Assembly: GCA_934101605.1 (NCBI GenBank)
Contig: CAKORS010000027.1
Coordinates: forward strand, 1-13,538
Direction: 5' to 3'
DNA: 13,538 nucleotides
Origin: an uncultured Bacilli bacterium
GTDB lineage: Bacteria; Bacillota_I; Bacilli_A; RF39; UBA660
A program made the position numbers and the translations under genes. The notes under the pieces are model-generated. The model ran no database searches, was not told where the DNA came from, and was given only the letters and a program-made list of their open reading frames with translations. Positions 13,460 through 13,538 of this stretch are shown here, in pieces. The first letter of the stretch is position 1. The number at the start of each line of letters is the position of its first letter.

Positions 13460-13538
13460 AACATTAGTATAAATATTTAAAACAGTTTCTCCAAAATTCT
13501 TTAAATTATACTTTTCACTTGTTCCTCTAGCATTATCT
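13418..13538 (-). CDS. C-terminal end of a probable GT4-type glycosyltransferase (truncated by window edge)
   Basis: An open minus-strand frame enters from the right edge and ends with TAG at 13418-13420, giving the last 39 residues. The sequence SEKYNLKNFGETVLNIYTNVLKNY matches the common C-terminal helix of GT-B glycosyltransferases of family 4 (pattern S.KYS...F...V..IY..VL), many of which make glycolipids or surface polysaccharide. The fragment has a protein-like mix of residues, and the reading frame is open to the window end. Only the tail is visible, so donor and acceptor cannot be stated. Its last 42 nt overlap the 3' end of the convergent ZIP gene. Confidence 0.65.
   Translation of the reverse strand, partial: DNARGTSEKYNLKNFGETVLNIYTNVLKNYRENNKKQNA

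Noticed and set aside
1..13538. Mycoplasma-type genetic code (UGA as tryptophan), suggested by the very low G+C
   Set aside because: TGA ends both PlsC genes at the expected place and tryptophans are encoded by TGG.
1..13538. CRISPR arrays, insertion sequences, tRNA or rRNA genes, and defence systems
   Set aside because: No spaced repeat arrays, transposase-like proteins, terminal inverted repeats, tRNA-like cloverleaf sequences or known defence domains were seen on either strand.

Overview
The window is a very A+T-rich bacterial chromosome segment, densely coding, with strong purine-rich Shine-Dalgarno sites. TGA is used as a true stop (for example at 1335-1337 and 3641-3643) and tryptophan is TGG, so the standard bacterial code applies rather than the mycoplasma code. 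The gene set (RmuC, PlsC-type acyltransferases, CcdA-like protein, DUF368, ZIP, XRE regulators) and base composition suggest a low-GC Bacillota, possibly a host-associated Bacilli/Erysipelotrichia/RF39-like lineage. That placement is inference from composition and style, not from a phylogenetic marker.

Layout. (1) Positions 1-5421, minus strand, transcribed right to left: a small conserved hypothetical protein (5104-5421), then a lipid-related operon. It holds an E2-like acyltransferase without a lipoyl domain, PlsC, an AMP-forming acyl-CoA/ACP synthetase and a second PlsC. A small rhodanese protein, a TVP38/DedA-superfamily membrane protein and the N-terminus of RmuC (cut by the window edge) follow. 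(2) Positions 5528-8031, plus strand: an ABC importer made of an NMT1/THI5-like lipoprotein, an ATPase and a permease. It ends at a bidirectional hairpin terminator (8047-8074). (3) Positions 8074-11872, minus strand: a small unknown protein and a membrane-anchored XRE regulator with six extracytoplasmic cysteines. Downstream lies a tight set of cysteine desulfurase, minimal thioredoxin, CcdA-like membrane protein and membrane-anchored CPHC thioredoxin-like protein. (4) Positions 11938-13459, plus strand: DUF368 membrane protein and ZIP metal transporter, translationally coupled. (5) The C-terminal end of a probable glycosyltransferase enters from the right on the minus strand and overlaps the ZIP gene tail to tail.

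How the genes may work together. Region 1 looks like an acyl-activation and phospholipid-acylation module, similar in parts to a split Aas (PlsC plus AMP ligase), with an unusual E2-fold protein whose catalytic histidine is replaced by glutamate. Region 3 reads as a thiol-electron or persulfide relay: the desulfurase and thioredoxin act inside, the CcdA-like protein carries reducing equivalents across the membrane, and the anchored CPHC protein acts outside. No cytochrome c or methionine sulfoxide reductase client is in view, and a Cys-rich transmembrane regulator lies directly upstream. This region is the best candidate for an undescribed system here. Many adjacent genes are coupled by stop/start overlaps of exactly 11 or 14 nt.
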